This document shows positions 23,825 to 37,139 of a DNA stretch of 64,000 nt, in pieces. Where the stretch lies: contig JAIUJO010000145.1 in assembly GCA_023846275.1 (NCBI GenBank), forward strand, positions 827,001-891,000, in the 5' to 3' direction. This DNA comes from Vanilla planifolia (taxonomy: Eukaryota; Streptophyta; Magnoliopsida; Asparagales; Orchidaceae). Numbering within the stretch: the stretch's first letter is position 1; the number at the start of each line of letters is the position of its first letter. A program made the position numbers and the translations under genes. Under the pieces are notes generated by a model that searched no databases, had not been told where the DNA came from, and saw only the letters and a list, made by a program, of their open reading frames with translations.

Positions 23825-26800
23825 AATTGACCTTCTGATAAGATTTTTAATGATATTTTTATCCACTAGCTATGTAAAATGAATTTTGTTGTTTTTCATA
23901 AAATTAAATTACTATGAATTTTTTCTGCCAATTATTTGGTGGTCCAATTAAATTTTCTTTTAAATTTAGCTTCAAATATACATTATATTTAGAACCCCAT
24001 GACTGAATAAATAGAAATCTTATTTTTTAATATTGACATTATATTTCTCGAAATAATATTTTCTTATCCAAAAGAGGGCACAATCTTAGTTTGTTATCAA
24101 GATATTTTAGATGATTATCAAATATCTAATTTATTATTTGAATTTATCCTTACTATTGTTGATATTCTCTTTGTTGTTATCTTTCATCATAATTCTTATT
24201 ATCAGAGTTCCTCTTAAGCATATTACATTAGTAGTATTTGACCTTGTCCTAGAACACTTAAGCCCTAAACGTCAAAAATCATTAGGCATTATATTTATTT
24301 TATCTAGGCCACCACGCCAAATGGTTTAAATTATGAAATTAATTGCAATGATAATCCCCACTATGTCCATGGTATCACAAAGAGTGCATAAGTGGTTGTC
24401 TTTAAATACTACAATACTTATAACAACACTTATAGCAAGAAACAAGGATTTAGTATCCTAAACCACATCGTTGTTCATCATTGCTTATATAATGTCATTA
24501 TTTTTCATGTTTGGGATTTCTATTTAAAAATGATAACCCCTAATACAACATAAATTTTCTTTGTATTATTTTTAAATAGCTCAAAATCATTTTCACTCAT
24601 TTCTTTGATATTCTATAATTATACTTTAAATAATATTTTATATAATTCACTTTTTTCTCCTCTAATAAATTTTTCACATATTACCCTATAAGCTATTCAG
24701 TTTTGCTTCTAAGAATTCAGATGTACATGTAAAATAGAAGTTGTTGATGTTGTTAACTAAAATGATGAGAATTCATTCTGATTGTGGAAGTGGGTAAACT
24801 TTATGTGTGTGACAACAATATAAGGAGACAAAATTCTTATTACACTCTTCCCAATTTTTGTATATTTGATGTGCATATCCACATCATTCAAAATTTATAC
24901 TTGTATTGAATGATACCAATCATATTAGTCCAATGTAAACAAAGATTGGGTTTGTTTAGTATAAAAGTTGATATGCTTTTCTTATGCTCATATTTCAATA
25001 TTTTTTTTCTATTTTACTTACTAAATAAATTTTCACAATACAATTACATCAAAAGAAGAAAAGTATTAGTGATGACCAAGATTAAAAGGGTGATAATATC
25101 ATCAACATAGATGATATTAATCCATTATTTGCAATTCTTACTGAACATTCAGACTTGTTAAAGATTCCACATATAGTATAATATGATGATAGCTAGGTTT
25201 TTCTTAAATAATGTTATTTTGTTGCATACTTTCTTTATTAATTAGTTATTAAAGTTTTATTGAGGAAATCATGCACTAAGATTAACAGAGTTTACCACCC
25301 ATTATTATTCAACTATTTTTATGTTATGATGTTTTTGCACATGAATAGTAACTTTGAAATGCAAAAGTACATACCTTACAAAAAAAATCTTTGTATTATA
25401 CAAAATAGGTAGAAACCTTCAATGCAATTAGTTGAATCAGTAACCCCAGAGGGGGCCCCCCTCTCCACTGAACTCAGAGCGCTTTCTGATGAAAGGAGAT
25501 ACGACTAATTCAAACCCCATGTAATATGAAAATTATTCCATATTTAAAATGTTAGGTCTGCTATGATGACCAAAAGTATGAAAGTTATAATTTTTTCGTA
25601 TCAATAATAGCTTTTTATTTATCTATAATTGATGTTCCATCCCTAAATGAGTTGAATTTTTTGTTTTTGTTTTGTTACGAAGAGTATGTAGACATTATAA
25701 TTTCCTTTGTATTTTATGCTCCACTTTAAGTTTAGCAAACTAGTTTCCATATGTGCATCATTCCATTTGCTAACTCCCATTGATTGTTTTCTCTATCTTG
25801 GAATAGATTCAATAGCAGACTACAATCCACTAAAATGTATAAATTTTTAATTTCCAATTAGTTGCATGGTTGAAGACCCCTAGTTATGTCCAATATCTTA
25901 AGTATAGGTGTTATTTGATGTATTTAAATATGAAAAAATCTAAGTTCAATTCCTCTAAATTGCTCAAAAACATTTCAACTACATCAGCATTACAATTGAC
26001 ACATAATGTCTCACCAACAACGTCTAACTGATCTTTGGTTAAAAGAGTTACCTAATCGCTTCCACCCTTATTTCTTAACTTCTTGACAATTAATACATTA
26101 TTCCCAAAATCATTTGTCTGACCTCTTGCTAAAAGGTATCAATGATTGGAAAAAAGCTTATTATAATGGAACAATTCTCATTAATATTACATGTAACATC
26201 ATGCAATAATTTGATTATGTTCCCCAAAATTCTTAGTTATGTTAGCTTTCTAAATATTCTATGATATTAAAGTGGGCAATGTGATTATGCCATTTCTACT
26301 ACAAATTTCATATTACTTTACTTGTCGCATTATGTAACTCATTTCTAGACTTTATATGTATCAAATTCTTTAATGTGTTAATTAATTTAAAAAATAACCA
26401 ATGCTTATTTAGCTTCCTCATAATAAAAAATCATGATCAATTGAATCTTACTTTTGACACTGTCGACATGTTCAAGAAGTTGAAAGTTTAGGTTCATTAG
26501 GATATTTGGTAATGGCATAAGTTATTAAATATCAACCTTGTTAACATTAATACCTTTAAAGGGCATTTTCTGCTTCAAAATTTTAGTCTACATTTTAGAC
26601 TTAGCTTTTTTTATCTCAAAAAAACCAAGATAGAGTGACAACTAAACTACACATCACAAGTAAGAGATAATTTCTAACAAATTGATTGAGTTAGAAAAAT
26701 TTACATACGTTTTAATCAAATGTTTCATCCTCTGCATGTTACCCATGTGTTAGATTTCATTTTTTATGCATTTAAAGATTTGAATTTTATTGACATGTAG

Positions 26801-29260
26801 TTAGGCCACAAACTATTGTTATTGAGTAAACTCCAATTAAGTTTTACATTAAAAGTTTCATCATTTTATTTATTTTCTAATTACCAAGGCTATTTTTCTA
26901 ATGAGAAACTAATTTTATTCCAGCAAGTCTTGTGATGCTTAAGATATGCTTCAAAAAATCACCACAAAAGTCAGTTCAATCCTTTTTTAATTTTTTATAA
27001 AACTATATTGGGAGTTTAGTTATGGTTACAACATATAATGGAATTGAGGAATTGGCATGCTTGATAAGAATGAGTCCACCATTATGGATAACAACTTCTT
27101 TTTGACCTAAGGAAATTTATTTTTAATTTTATCATCAAAAAGTTTTATGTAAGCTACTTTCTTGTAACCTATATATAGTGTGCAGCACAAATAAGTCAAA
27201 GGAAGATTTATTTAATGCAATCTTGGTCCCTTGAAAATTTTTTTTACCAAGCATATACTCTTTTTGTTTCTATAGATTTCCTCACTTTTAAATTTTCTAT
27301 TTAAGAATTTCGTAGAGTGTTTGAAGAGGTATAAAAACTTACTAACATTAACAATAGTTTCTCGATGTCCTCTAGTAATGATAATTATGTCGTTTGCATA
27401 AGCTAGGGAAGTGATAGATGTAGAAGGTCTATGTTGTCCATATAGTACCATTCTTTTTTAAGGAATAGCATTATTAGTGCTTCTTTTGAAGAACTCCATG
27501 CTTGAGATGAAAAGAAAGGAAGATAGTGGATTGCCCAAATTAAGACAGATTGAAGGTTGAAACAAGTTACTTGGTGAACCGCTAATGATAATTGATAGCC
27601 ACATATTACAAAGGTAATTGATGACACCATAATAAGCTTCTTATTAACATTGCACTTGGAGAGTGTCTGACAAAGAAGTTTCCATGCAATGTTGTAATTC
27701 ACATTCCTCAAATCCAACTTAATGATAAAATTGCCACTTTATTTTGTTGTAAAGAGAATATACTAATTATTGAAACAATAATATGTTTTATACAATTTAT
27801 TTAAATTATAAAATTTATTTGCCTAAGAGAAATAAGCCTATTAAAAATTTGTTATATTTAATGAACAATGAGTTTTGTGAATATTATTTTGATGACATTT
27901 TATGAATATTGAGTCTCACATCAACAATGATTTCTACGTTATGATATTTAAGAAAATATATAATGTTTGGACCTAAAATCCTACAAAGAATTGGAGATAC
28001 TGGAAAAATTGTTTTGCTACATTCAACACGACATATGAATTAAATCCATATAATTGCTTAAGAGCTTTCCAATAAAACCATTTAGGCCCAGAGTGCTACG
28101 AAAATTCAAGTAAAAAGTTATTTCTTTATTTCCCCCTTGGAGATATCTTTCACTATTCTACTGTTTTTTTGCCTCTGTTAATAAAGAAATATAATTAAGC
28201 ATATCTTCACCTTCAATTACTTAAGAATACTTCAAAAGATTTTGAAACCGATTGATTACTATTATCATTATTTTGGCATCTTTGTTTTTTTATTCACTTT
28301 GTCACTATTGTACAAAAAAAAAGTTGTATTACTTTCTCCTTCTGTTAGCCATTTAATTCATTCTTTCTATTTCCAATTACATTTCACTTTTTGAAAATCT
28401 TGTGAATAATAAGAATTAGCAAGATACAACTCAATTAGCTTATCATTTTCATTGAGTAATTATTTATTTATGACTCACCACATCTTTACCTAATTTATTA
28501 GGACCAAAGATTTTGTAAATATTGATTTTTTCAATTTTTAAGGCATATTTTTTGTCCAGTTTATTGTCAAGTTAGGGCCTCCTTCCAAATTAGTTTAAAG
28601 AACAAGTCCAATTATTCTTCATTATTTATGAAAATGTAGGGTTATTCAAAATCATATTATAAAACTTAAATTGTTTGATAAATGAATGATGGAATTTGAT
28701 GACAATTAGTAGAAGAAGCACATGACTTGATCCAACTCTTACAAGGTGACGGATTATAAATGTTGAAAGTAGTTCTGCCTATCTATGAATAAACAGCACC
28801 TTAGTCTAGAAGCCCAAGAAAATACCCAACTGGCTCTGTGGGAGGGGCTGTCATAATCTCCTCCATATTCTATTACCTTTTTTTGCTAATATAAAGGAAT
28901 AACTAAAAAAAGATTTCTGCTTATGATGGCATAGAATTTTGAAATCAACAAACTATTACGTTGGTTTTAGTTTAGGAGTTGATAATCTCTTGTAATCATT
29001 TGAAGATATGATGTCATTAAAATACTTACCCCCCATCCTTGGATTTGTAGTGTTGTTGACATTGTGAAATGGCTTGCCCATAATAGGTTTTTTTCAAGAT
29101 ACCATGCTTTATCTCAGGTGTAAGTGTAGCTAGCTTTAGAAACCTAGCCATAATGCTTGATATTGACATGGATGAACTACTTTTCATTAATGTCGACATT
29201 ATAGTTGAAGTCCTGCCAATAAATCTACATCATTTTTTATTGATTTTAATAACAATGCAA
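23825..29260 (-). mobile_element. L1-type LINE relic with RNase H-like domain
   Basis: On the minus strand, from high to low coordinates: the end of the endonuclease and its linker at about 28738-28640 (GSSHVLLLLIVIKFHHSFIK, the ..GSDH.PLLL... block followed by a phenylalanine-rich F.F..M.LN.P.F stretch); an RT N-terminal block at 28082-28056 (NGFIGKLL); RT palm at 27717-27600 (LDLRN..., then NIAWKLLCQTLSKCNVNKK, the L1 KAYD..W..L pattern); the catalytic box at about 27397-27386 (AYANDIIIITRG, where most LINEs have F/YADD, so one catalytic Asp is Asn); a region after RT at 27010-26770; and an RNase H-like strand at 25833-25769 (LVDCSLLLNLFQDREN ending QWELA). 25700-23825 is shared with the second copy and is probably 3' region, unidentified. 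The 5' end, including ORF1, is unresolved. Multiple stops and frameshifts; not active. Confidence 0.7.
25420..25520. other. GC-rich insert with perfect hairpin
   Basis: A block of about 100 bp absent from the paralogous copy near 43390 and much richer in G+C than anything around it. It contains AGAGGGGG, one C, then CCCCCTCT (25448-25464), a perfect 8-bp inverted repeat, followed by CACTGAACTCAGAGCGC and a GAAAGGAGATACG stretch. The outer edges (GTTGAATCAG and CTAATTCAA) are weakly inverted. The origin is unknown; a recent insertion of organellar or small mobile sequence would explain its undecayed composition. Confidence 0.5.
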
Positions 29261-31598
29261 AAAATTGAGTTTAATATAAAATTTTTACATCTTATCCTTA
29301 CAATACATAAGTGTTAACAACACAACTTATCTAACAATATATATTTTAATAAATTGATTAATCATGCAACTAAGCCCATTTTAATAGCACCCTAAACATT
29401 TCAAAATAAGAAACTATTGAATAAGACAAAAATTATCTACAATTTGGATAATTGAAAGTATCCTCTAATACTTTTTGGAGTAATTTTTTTTCCCCATATC
29501 TTCTATAACTTCTTTCTCACCCTATGACATTTCAGTGGATGAAACTTAGTTTGAATTTCAAAGATATTGGTTGTTTATCTCCAAAAAGCTTTTCACTAAA
29601 AATTTTAAGATTAAGATTATCATATAAGGGCTAAATTTTATCTTATGATTTTTTTTAATAAAAAACTAAATCATTGTCCTTCTTATTTTTTTAGAATTTT
29701 TTAAGGAACCATAGTCATGCAATAAATGGCTTATCAGATAGTTGCACTCCTTTGTATATGTCAATTATCTTTCATTAACATTAGGGATGTGCTCAATTGT
29801 TTTTTTTTTGTTAAGACCTTTGGTTGAACGTTCATAGTGGATTTCTTGACCAATGAGTTAAAAAATAAATCAGGAATTTTGGTGGCTTCAACATTTTCTT
29901 GTTTTGGTTATTTTTGTTGACTACTTCTTTGATATTTTCTCCACTAATTACATGACTATTCCTTGACATAAGCTACAAGATGATCTTAATAGTTATCTAA
30001 TTATTTTTAATGCTTTCCTTGAGTTAGCTCATGACATGTTTGTGTTATCCTTTGTCAAATTTTGGTAAGTTATCATACTATATTTTCTAACAATGGCCAC
30101 TATTTGAAACACCTTTAGTAGAAATTCTAATTATGTTTGGCAACACAATTGCTAACTCCACATCAATACATACACAAGCAATTTTAGGATGTGTGAGATT
30201 AATAGAAGCAACATCTACAATCAAATGGCATAGTCACTAACAATATTAAGTGAAGTACTAAAAAATTAATTTGTAGGTGCTTCATTTTGTTCTAACACAA
30301 GTCATTGTTCCAAATTCCATTGAATGAAAGGGTAGAAGCCATACACAAATGAGATGGACAATTAATAGTTTTATAATGTGCACTCAAATTCACCTCTAAA
30401 TAGCTTATGTGCATGAAGAAACATGTTAAGGCATATTTGCAATATTTGGCCTTCTTTGGAAAATAATTAAGTTAACAAATTTATCTTCGCAATGTTTATT
30501 TTGTTTTCTTAAAAAAATAATCGATCAATTCAAAGCATCAATGCAAGAATTACTTAAAAATAATTGTTTTTGTAGTAAAATGCTTGTTTTTTTAAGACAT
30601 TTAGAAAATAGATATGTTACTATGCAGCGTCTTAAAATAATTCATTATTTAAAAAATTTCATGCCTCTTGTAAGTCATGAATTGGTTTTTCACACTTGCT
30701 ACTATTCATTTTTAAATTAGCATTATATTGATTAGCTTCATATGTTCATTTAATAATTAATTAATGTGTTTAGAAAAATTATCATCATATTCAACAAGTG
30801 AGATATCAGCAAGATATCAATCAGACTTTGTACCTTTGATCGACAAACTAAGTTCAAGTTTACGTGATGTTACTTTCCTTTTATATTTCTTTTGGCTCTC
30901 CTCCACTTTCAAGTATAAAATAGTGATTTGAGGCAATTTATCTACGAATAACTTGCCTAAAATTTAATTTCTTCATAATAAGAAGAAAAGATGTAGACTT
31001 TTATCCTAATCCTATAAGACAAAGCAAAGTATAAAATATTTGGTCCCCTTGCATTAAGTTGAACAATTACACTTGACTATGATTACTATCATCAAAAATA
31101 ATGCTTGGATGGACCAATAAATTTAACAAATTATAGTTTACATTTCAAAAAAAACTTTAAAAGCATTTTTCCATAATGCATAATGTTTCAAAAGAAATAA
31201 AGGAGGTTAATGCACAATGTTTATCGATATTAGAAACAATTCACCATAAAAAATGCAAAAAAATGGCCTAATTTTAAGAACTACATTTTACAAAACCCTT
31301 ATGACAATAGTTTAGAGGCGTAGGCTTGTTATAAGAGGAAGGGAATTATGGCATTTTGAATTATTAACATAAATTATTTTTGCTATATAGCAATTATTTT
31401 GATAACTTGAAATCCTTCTTAAGATTTGTAAACGTACTATTATTGAAAATACAATAATGAAAATAAAGAAATAAATAAATAAATTAATGAATGATTTCAA
31501 ATGAGTCTACCGTGAACACAAAGCCTTCTTAAGCATTAGTCAACCTAGCCTGGCTTCTACTAAACTAGCTACATTTTACATATGGTGGGCCTACTACA

Positions 31599-31661
31599 AA
31601 TCCTTGCAACAAATTCATCAATCCTTGCAGCAACTTCATTAATTCTTGCAATATCTTAATC
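31599..31661. repeat. Three imperfect 21-bp tandem units
   Basis: AATCCTTGCAACAAATTCATC, then AATCCTTGCAGCAACTTCATT, then AATTCTTGCAATATCTTAATC, head to tail. The 21-bp period equals seven codons. On the minus strand one frame gives a leucine heptad (ELMKLLQG, LMNLLQG), so the units may derive from a coiled-coil segment of a lost coding region. Confidence 0.7.
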
Positions 31662-33202
31662 AATAACTTATGATCATTTAGGTAGGCAAAAAATTTGCAT
31701 AGCCATTGGTGAACATTTTTAGACATTCTTAAGTTAGTTCAAAGCTTATCTATGAATGTTTAATGATAAATTCACAATTTGAAGGATTAAATAATATATT
31801 TTAATAAAGTAAAACTATTGTAAAGTTTTTATATGAAGAGTTAAATAAAACATTTTTGAATTAGTGCTACATAACATTTCTTATTGCAATAAAATACTAC
31901 AAAACCTTCATTAAATTAAGTTTATCACATTTAACTATTTTAAAACCCTTGTTGACTTCAAAATCATGCAATTTCTTATTCAACGCTTTTTTGTGCGAAT
32001 GTTTTTTTTATTTTTCATATGTTCTACACATGACCCACATTTTATAAGATCTTATGCATTACACTTAAAGTAAATGCAGTTATTACTTAGAATTATAACC
32101 TAATTGGGTTGCAGTTAAAAAGAAGGTATTTTTATAAGGTTGAGTCTAACCCACAAAGTCCAAATAAAGTTTGGCTTTAGAATTGTTAGAGAACAACATA
32201 GATTATTTTCGAAGAAAAAAATACATGTGGTTGTGCACTAGCAAAAGGAGCAAAATAGCGAAGGTGAAGTTGTGCATTTACCTTTTGTGAATGACATGTG
32301 ATTCATTCTCAACTTGTTATACAATGGTTCACTTGGATTGAAATAAAACCAACTAAAAAGCTGTTGTTTATTTTTCATTGCTGCCAATATTCTTTTCTTG
32401 TTTTCACTTGCCAAGAATGTGATAACTATTGCTACTACAAGTTGAATTATTGGTGACCAATAGTTATTATCATAAACAATCTACCAAACTTTCAAAATTT
32501 CAAAAGTAAGATCTTTAGAACATAATACACACATTTTTACAAAGCACTATAGTTCTTCAGGGATCCTTAGTATGTCCATCAGTTACAATTTTTTATGCCT
32601 AAACAACCATCAAACATGTGTTGACACTTTTGGGAATCATTGTATCTTTTCTTTATATGTGGACTTAAGATATTGCTTAACATTTTATTATAAGATCAAA
32701 TTTTAATCAAAGATGGTGAAAAGGACCCAAAAAAAAATGGAACATTTTCATTGATGCCTTCTTTTGTTACCCACCACTGACCTTATTAGACTTAATAGAA
32801 TACATGTACCATGTTTTCCTAAGATAGTTCAATGAATAGGTCTTCAAATTTTAATCTAGATCATGAGCTCATATGACTAACAAACACACCTAGATCAGCC
32901 ACTTTGTGCATACCCAATAGGACCAACTTAAAAGCAGCATAATTTGTGGGACCTCCAAATGAAACTGAATCTACCAATGCTATGCTTATCTATCATCGCT
33001 GTCAACTACACACTAAACCTGATCTATTCCATGAAAATATTAATGTCAAATTGAACTGCTAACTTCAACCATGGCACATCAACTGAAATTTGACCACGAT
33101 ATCATTTAAAACACAATGATCTGAATGCTAGATCAACAATGCACCAATTTCGATTTGACTTATCACACCATCGATGTTGTGCTAATTCGTTTGATTAATC
33201 TG

Positions 33203-33299
33203 CAAAACACAAACCCATATAAATTTCGATGACCCATGTTAATCAGGCTACAAAATGCAAACCTAGATATATTTCGATGACCCACGTCAACTAGGCTAA
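33203..33299. repeat. 48-bp tandem duplication
   Basis: Two adjacent diverged units share ATTTCGATGACCCA (33223 and 33271) and then (A/C)TCAGGCTA or ACTAGGCTA, with CAAACC upstream of each. It lies just before the 5' LTR of the Gypsy element. Confidence 0.75.
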
Positions 33300-33359
33300 T
33301 AAAAAGTGAAAAAGGAACATTTTACACAAATAGCTTTCACCAAAGCTTTGGTAACTACT

Positions 33360-34260
33360 TTTTAGAAAATAAATTTTTTAAAACTAAAAAGGTGAGTTTT
33401 CAATTTTTTTTTGTTAAGGGCAAATTACCATTAATTTTGTATTTTGAATCTTTGTTTTGCTTAGGCTCTCTATTAAATGGGAGTCATACCCATTCAAAAA
33501 GATGATCCTTACATTTGTAAAATTCAACTTTTTCCATTATTTCTTGCTGAGTTTTAGGTAGAATTGCAATGAGAACTCCACCATGCTAAATCATCTTAGC
33601 TTCAATATTCTGGGGAAGAGTGTGAGGCTTAAGCTATGAGACAGTGTATCAGTTTTTTTACCTATAGCACTTCTACATTGCCTTCAAGTAGATGTTGCTT
33701 AATGGTTCCTTTCACTTTGATGTTTTTTTGCTTTATTGATTCACTTTTATTATGTCATTTCCTTGCACATCATTGTCTCTCTTCACTTTGACACTTAATT
33801 TCTTCTTTGATTTCTACTATACCTATTCTCACCTTCCACGTTGTTTTCAATTCAACTTTTTGTATTGTTTGAACCAGCGTTATGTGCAAGTTACATCATT
33901 ACTCTATCTTTTCTATAATTCTTATTAATGTTTCCCAAGGCTTTTAATTTATGCCCATGTGAAATTTACATTGTTCTTTTCATATAGCATAATTTGTTTT
34001 GTCAAACACCTTTCCAAATACCCTTTCTTTCTATAATTGAATTGGTAGTAATCCCAATAGAAGGAATGCAACCCATATTTTTCCTGGTTCCTTCATGACT
34101 AAAGTTTCCTTGGATTGCAGTCTCATGTGTGTTTCCATTTTAGGTTTCACATTCTTATCTTGCCATTTTAAGCATCAAATTGAGCTTTGGAGTTTGATTA
34201 TACCAGTTTTTGCAATGTTGATAGCAAGGTTATAGTAAACTAAACATTCTTTTGAATTTT
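33360..34260 (+). repeat. Gypsy 5' LTR (probable)
   Basis: Pairs with 37140-38060 in the same direction. Shared blocks are GAAAATAAATTTTTTAAAA (33373) with GAAAATAGATTTATTTAAAA (37141); AAATGGGAGTCATACCC with AAATGGGGAGCATATCC; GGTTCCTTTCACT then CTTTATTGATTC with GGTTCCTTTCACT then TTTATTGATTC; and GTCTCATGTGTGTTTCCATTTT with ACTCTTGTGTGTTTCATTTTT. Exact ends are uncertain and no clean primer site was found after it. Confidence 0.65.
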
Positions 34261-37139
34261 CCATTATTAACACCTAATTTAAAAAAAACAAAGTTGTAAA
34301 GCTAAAAAGAGGGAGTTTTCTTTTGTTTTCCTAAAGGACACAATTTATACAAGTGATATCATGTAGAACTTTCAACAGGGAGCACCCACACATGAATTGA
34401 GGACACGTGACCCTCCAAGATCTTTTAACTTGCCTACAAACTTTGGAAGGTAATCTAGAGAAATATGGTTTTCAGACCATCAAATTAGAACAAACTCTAA
34501 ATGAGCCCAACTTCTCAAACCTAATATTGTCATTCACTCTAGTCAAATACCTCTTATAATCAACAAAATTTCTTTGGTTGGTATGAAGAAAATCATTATA
34601 GTAAACACATGAAGTCTATAAAATGTGACATTCTCATCCTTGGAGGCATCCTGAACCTTAAGGAATATATAAAATAGAAAGTTTCTTTGACTATTACTTC
34701 TATTTGTTTAAACTTAATGAAAAAAAGGAGTTGTTTACACAAATGAAATAGGCAAAATAAACTCTGCTATCTATAACAAACATAGAAATCCATTCTCATT
34801 GAAGAGGATCACCATTCATCAAAATACATGTCTCTTATAAAAGAATCACTTACTTGACCAACAACATCCCGAACAAAAAGAGGAAACTATTTAAAGAGTA
34901 CATTACTCGTTTTGAAGAGTACATTTGTACTGTGGTGTTAGTGAAGACCCCTTTGGTCTCCTTTTTCTGATTCTATGTCAGGCTTAGAGATATATGTAGA
35001 GGGAACTTTTCATGCAATTCATTTACACCTTAGAAGAGGCATATAAAATTAGTATTGACTATGAAACATAGAAACATTTATCCAATGAAAAAAGTTGAAG
35101 TATCAGTCATGTAAAACTTCGAGTTGACCAATCCCAGATGCTCCTCAATTAGCATTCAAAAACATCCCATTATGAGCCCTCACTTTTCTTAAACTTACAA
35201 TGAAACCCAACCAAACTATTAGCCAATCACACAAAGGTAACTTGTTCTGAAGTAAAAAGTCAACTCACTTGATAGCCCAATATACAAAATGACAAGTAAG
35301 CTATATCGAGGAAGAAAATTATGGGGAATTGAACACCAATGTAGAGTTGGAGAACAAGGAATTTGCTTCCTAATCCTTCTTAGCCAATTAATACTCTAAC
35401 GAGGATTAAGAGAACAACATTGATAACACAAGGCCTTTATAGTCATGAGAAGCACCTATACCAAACAAAAGGGAAGCAAAGATTAAAAACATACCACCTT
35501 CTTACATATCTTTGTTAAGCACAGAGAAAAGGTTTGTAAGATGATCATAGAAAGTGGTAGTAGCATCAATGCAATCTCAACAAATGGTGTAGCATGCCAT
35601 AGACTTTGGATCATTCATTACCAAACTCCATACATTATGCCGTTTATCAACAAAATATCCTTGTGTGTCAAGGAAAAAAAAAGAACAATACCAATTAAAT
35701 TTGGCCAATAATTTGGAAAATATTCTGTCATGTTGTTTCAATGGCAATATGAAGTATCATCTTATTATGACCATGGTTATATGATAGTTATACCATTATT
35801 AGTAAAGCCAACAGTTACACATTTACAAAACAAAACTAGAAAATTAATATATGGTCATCAACACCTAAAGAACATGTTTAACTTATAAAAAACCACCCAA
35901 CACCCCAAACAAGTAAACATTATTTATGTCCGAGGATAAACTAGATAAAGAATTCATTGATAAAACTTTCATTTAAGAAATAAGAGCACCTTATGTGACG
36001 ATACATATGACTATATAATCCTTTTTATTTAGCTTCCATAAACTTTTTACAATTGAACTCCAATGTTTGCTGCCTCTTCATGACATTTATTATGCTGTAG
36101 ACCTTATATTAGGTGCTAGTTTACTAAATTTGTCACATTATATAATGAATCCTTGTAAATATTAAGAACTCATCTAATAAGTGCATGAATTATTAGACAA
36201 ATGATTCTTTTGAGAAAGTAAAAAAAACCATGTGTTGTTCTTACCCCTCAAGTTCTAAAGAAGGAAGCTTCGTGCACAATCTATTTCGATAATAAGGGAG
36301 TTAGCAAAATGTTGTGGAGTATAAGTTCCTTATCCTTTGTTTGGATGAACTGTTGAACCAAACTAATGGAGCAATTATTTATCCAAAGTAAATTTAAAAA
36401 GTAAAAACCATGAAGATAGAATTTAGTTAGCGGATGAGTTAAAAACTACTTTCAAAATAAGGGATAGATTATTCAAGTGGTTAGTCATTCCTTTCACCTT
36501 ATATAATACACTATGTACATTTATAATAATATTCACCCAAATATCCTAATTTGGAACATTTGTGATAGTTTACTTGAATGAAATCTTGTGCTTTAATTAT
36601 TCCATTGAACATAAATTGTAACACCTGAAAAAAAGATTTGTTCCATGCTTATGGTGGACACCTCTTCCCAACATAAAAGTGAACATTTGTTTCCCATCAT
36701 GTGATCTTTTTGGGCTTCAAACCCAAAAATTTGATGTATCATCTTTGTATGACAAGATTAAGGTATAATTGATTGACTAACACCTTAATCAATCCATGAT
36801 TTTAAGAGATTTTATGTCCTAAAAACCTTCTAAAGGAAATTAATTAGTAGTTTTATTATCCTCATTACCCCAATGACTGATTGCTTTAGGAAGAGAAATT
36901 TTGAATGGACCCTTTCAACTAAAAAAATATTTGCAAAAGTCAATGAAGCTATAACCAAATAATTTATGCTTCAACCTTCATACTACACTTGACAAAGTGT
37001 CTATGTTTAATGAGTTGCTAAAGACCACAAACATTGATAAGTTTTTTTGGTTCACTTGGTATTATTTAGGAAACAAATTTGCATCATTTTCAAATAAAGC
37101 TAAAATTCACATTTGCCTATCAATTATCAAATAGCTTAT

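Larger units (their letters stand above)
29261..33359. other. Unassigned region between LINE and Gypsy element
   Basis: Probably contains the 5' part of the LINE and other decayed repeats, but I could not secure a domain. 32500-33300 is noticeably less AT-rich. Two small internal repeats (31599-31661 and 33203-33299) are listed separately. A 62-codon minus-strand frame at 31312-31500 is phenylalanine/isoleucine-rich noise. Confidence 0.5.

Noticed and set aside
24111-25110. Plus-strand frames of 72 and 66 codons
   Set aside because: Hydrophobic, Leu/Ile-rich composition typical of AT-rich noise, and not preserved in the paralogous copy at 42-43 kb.
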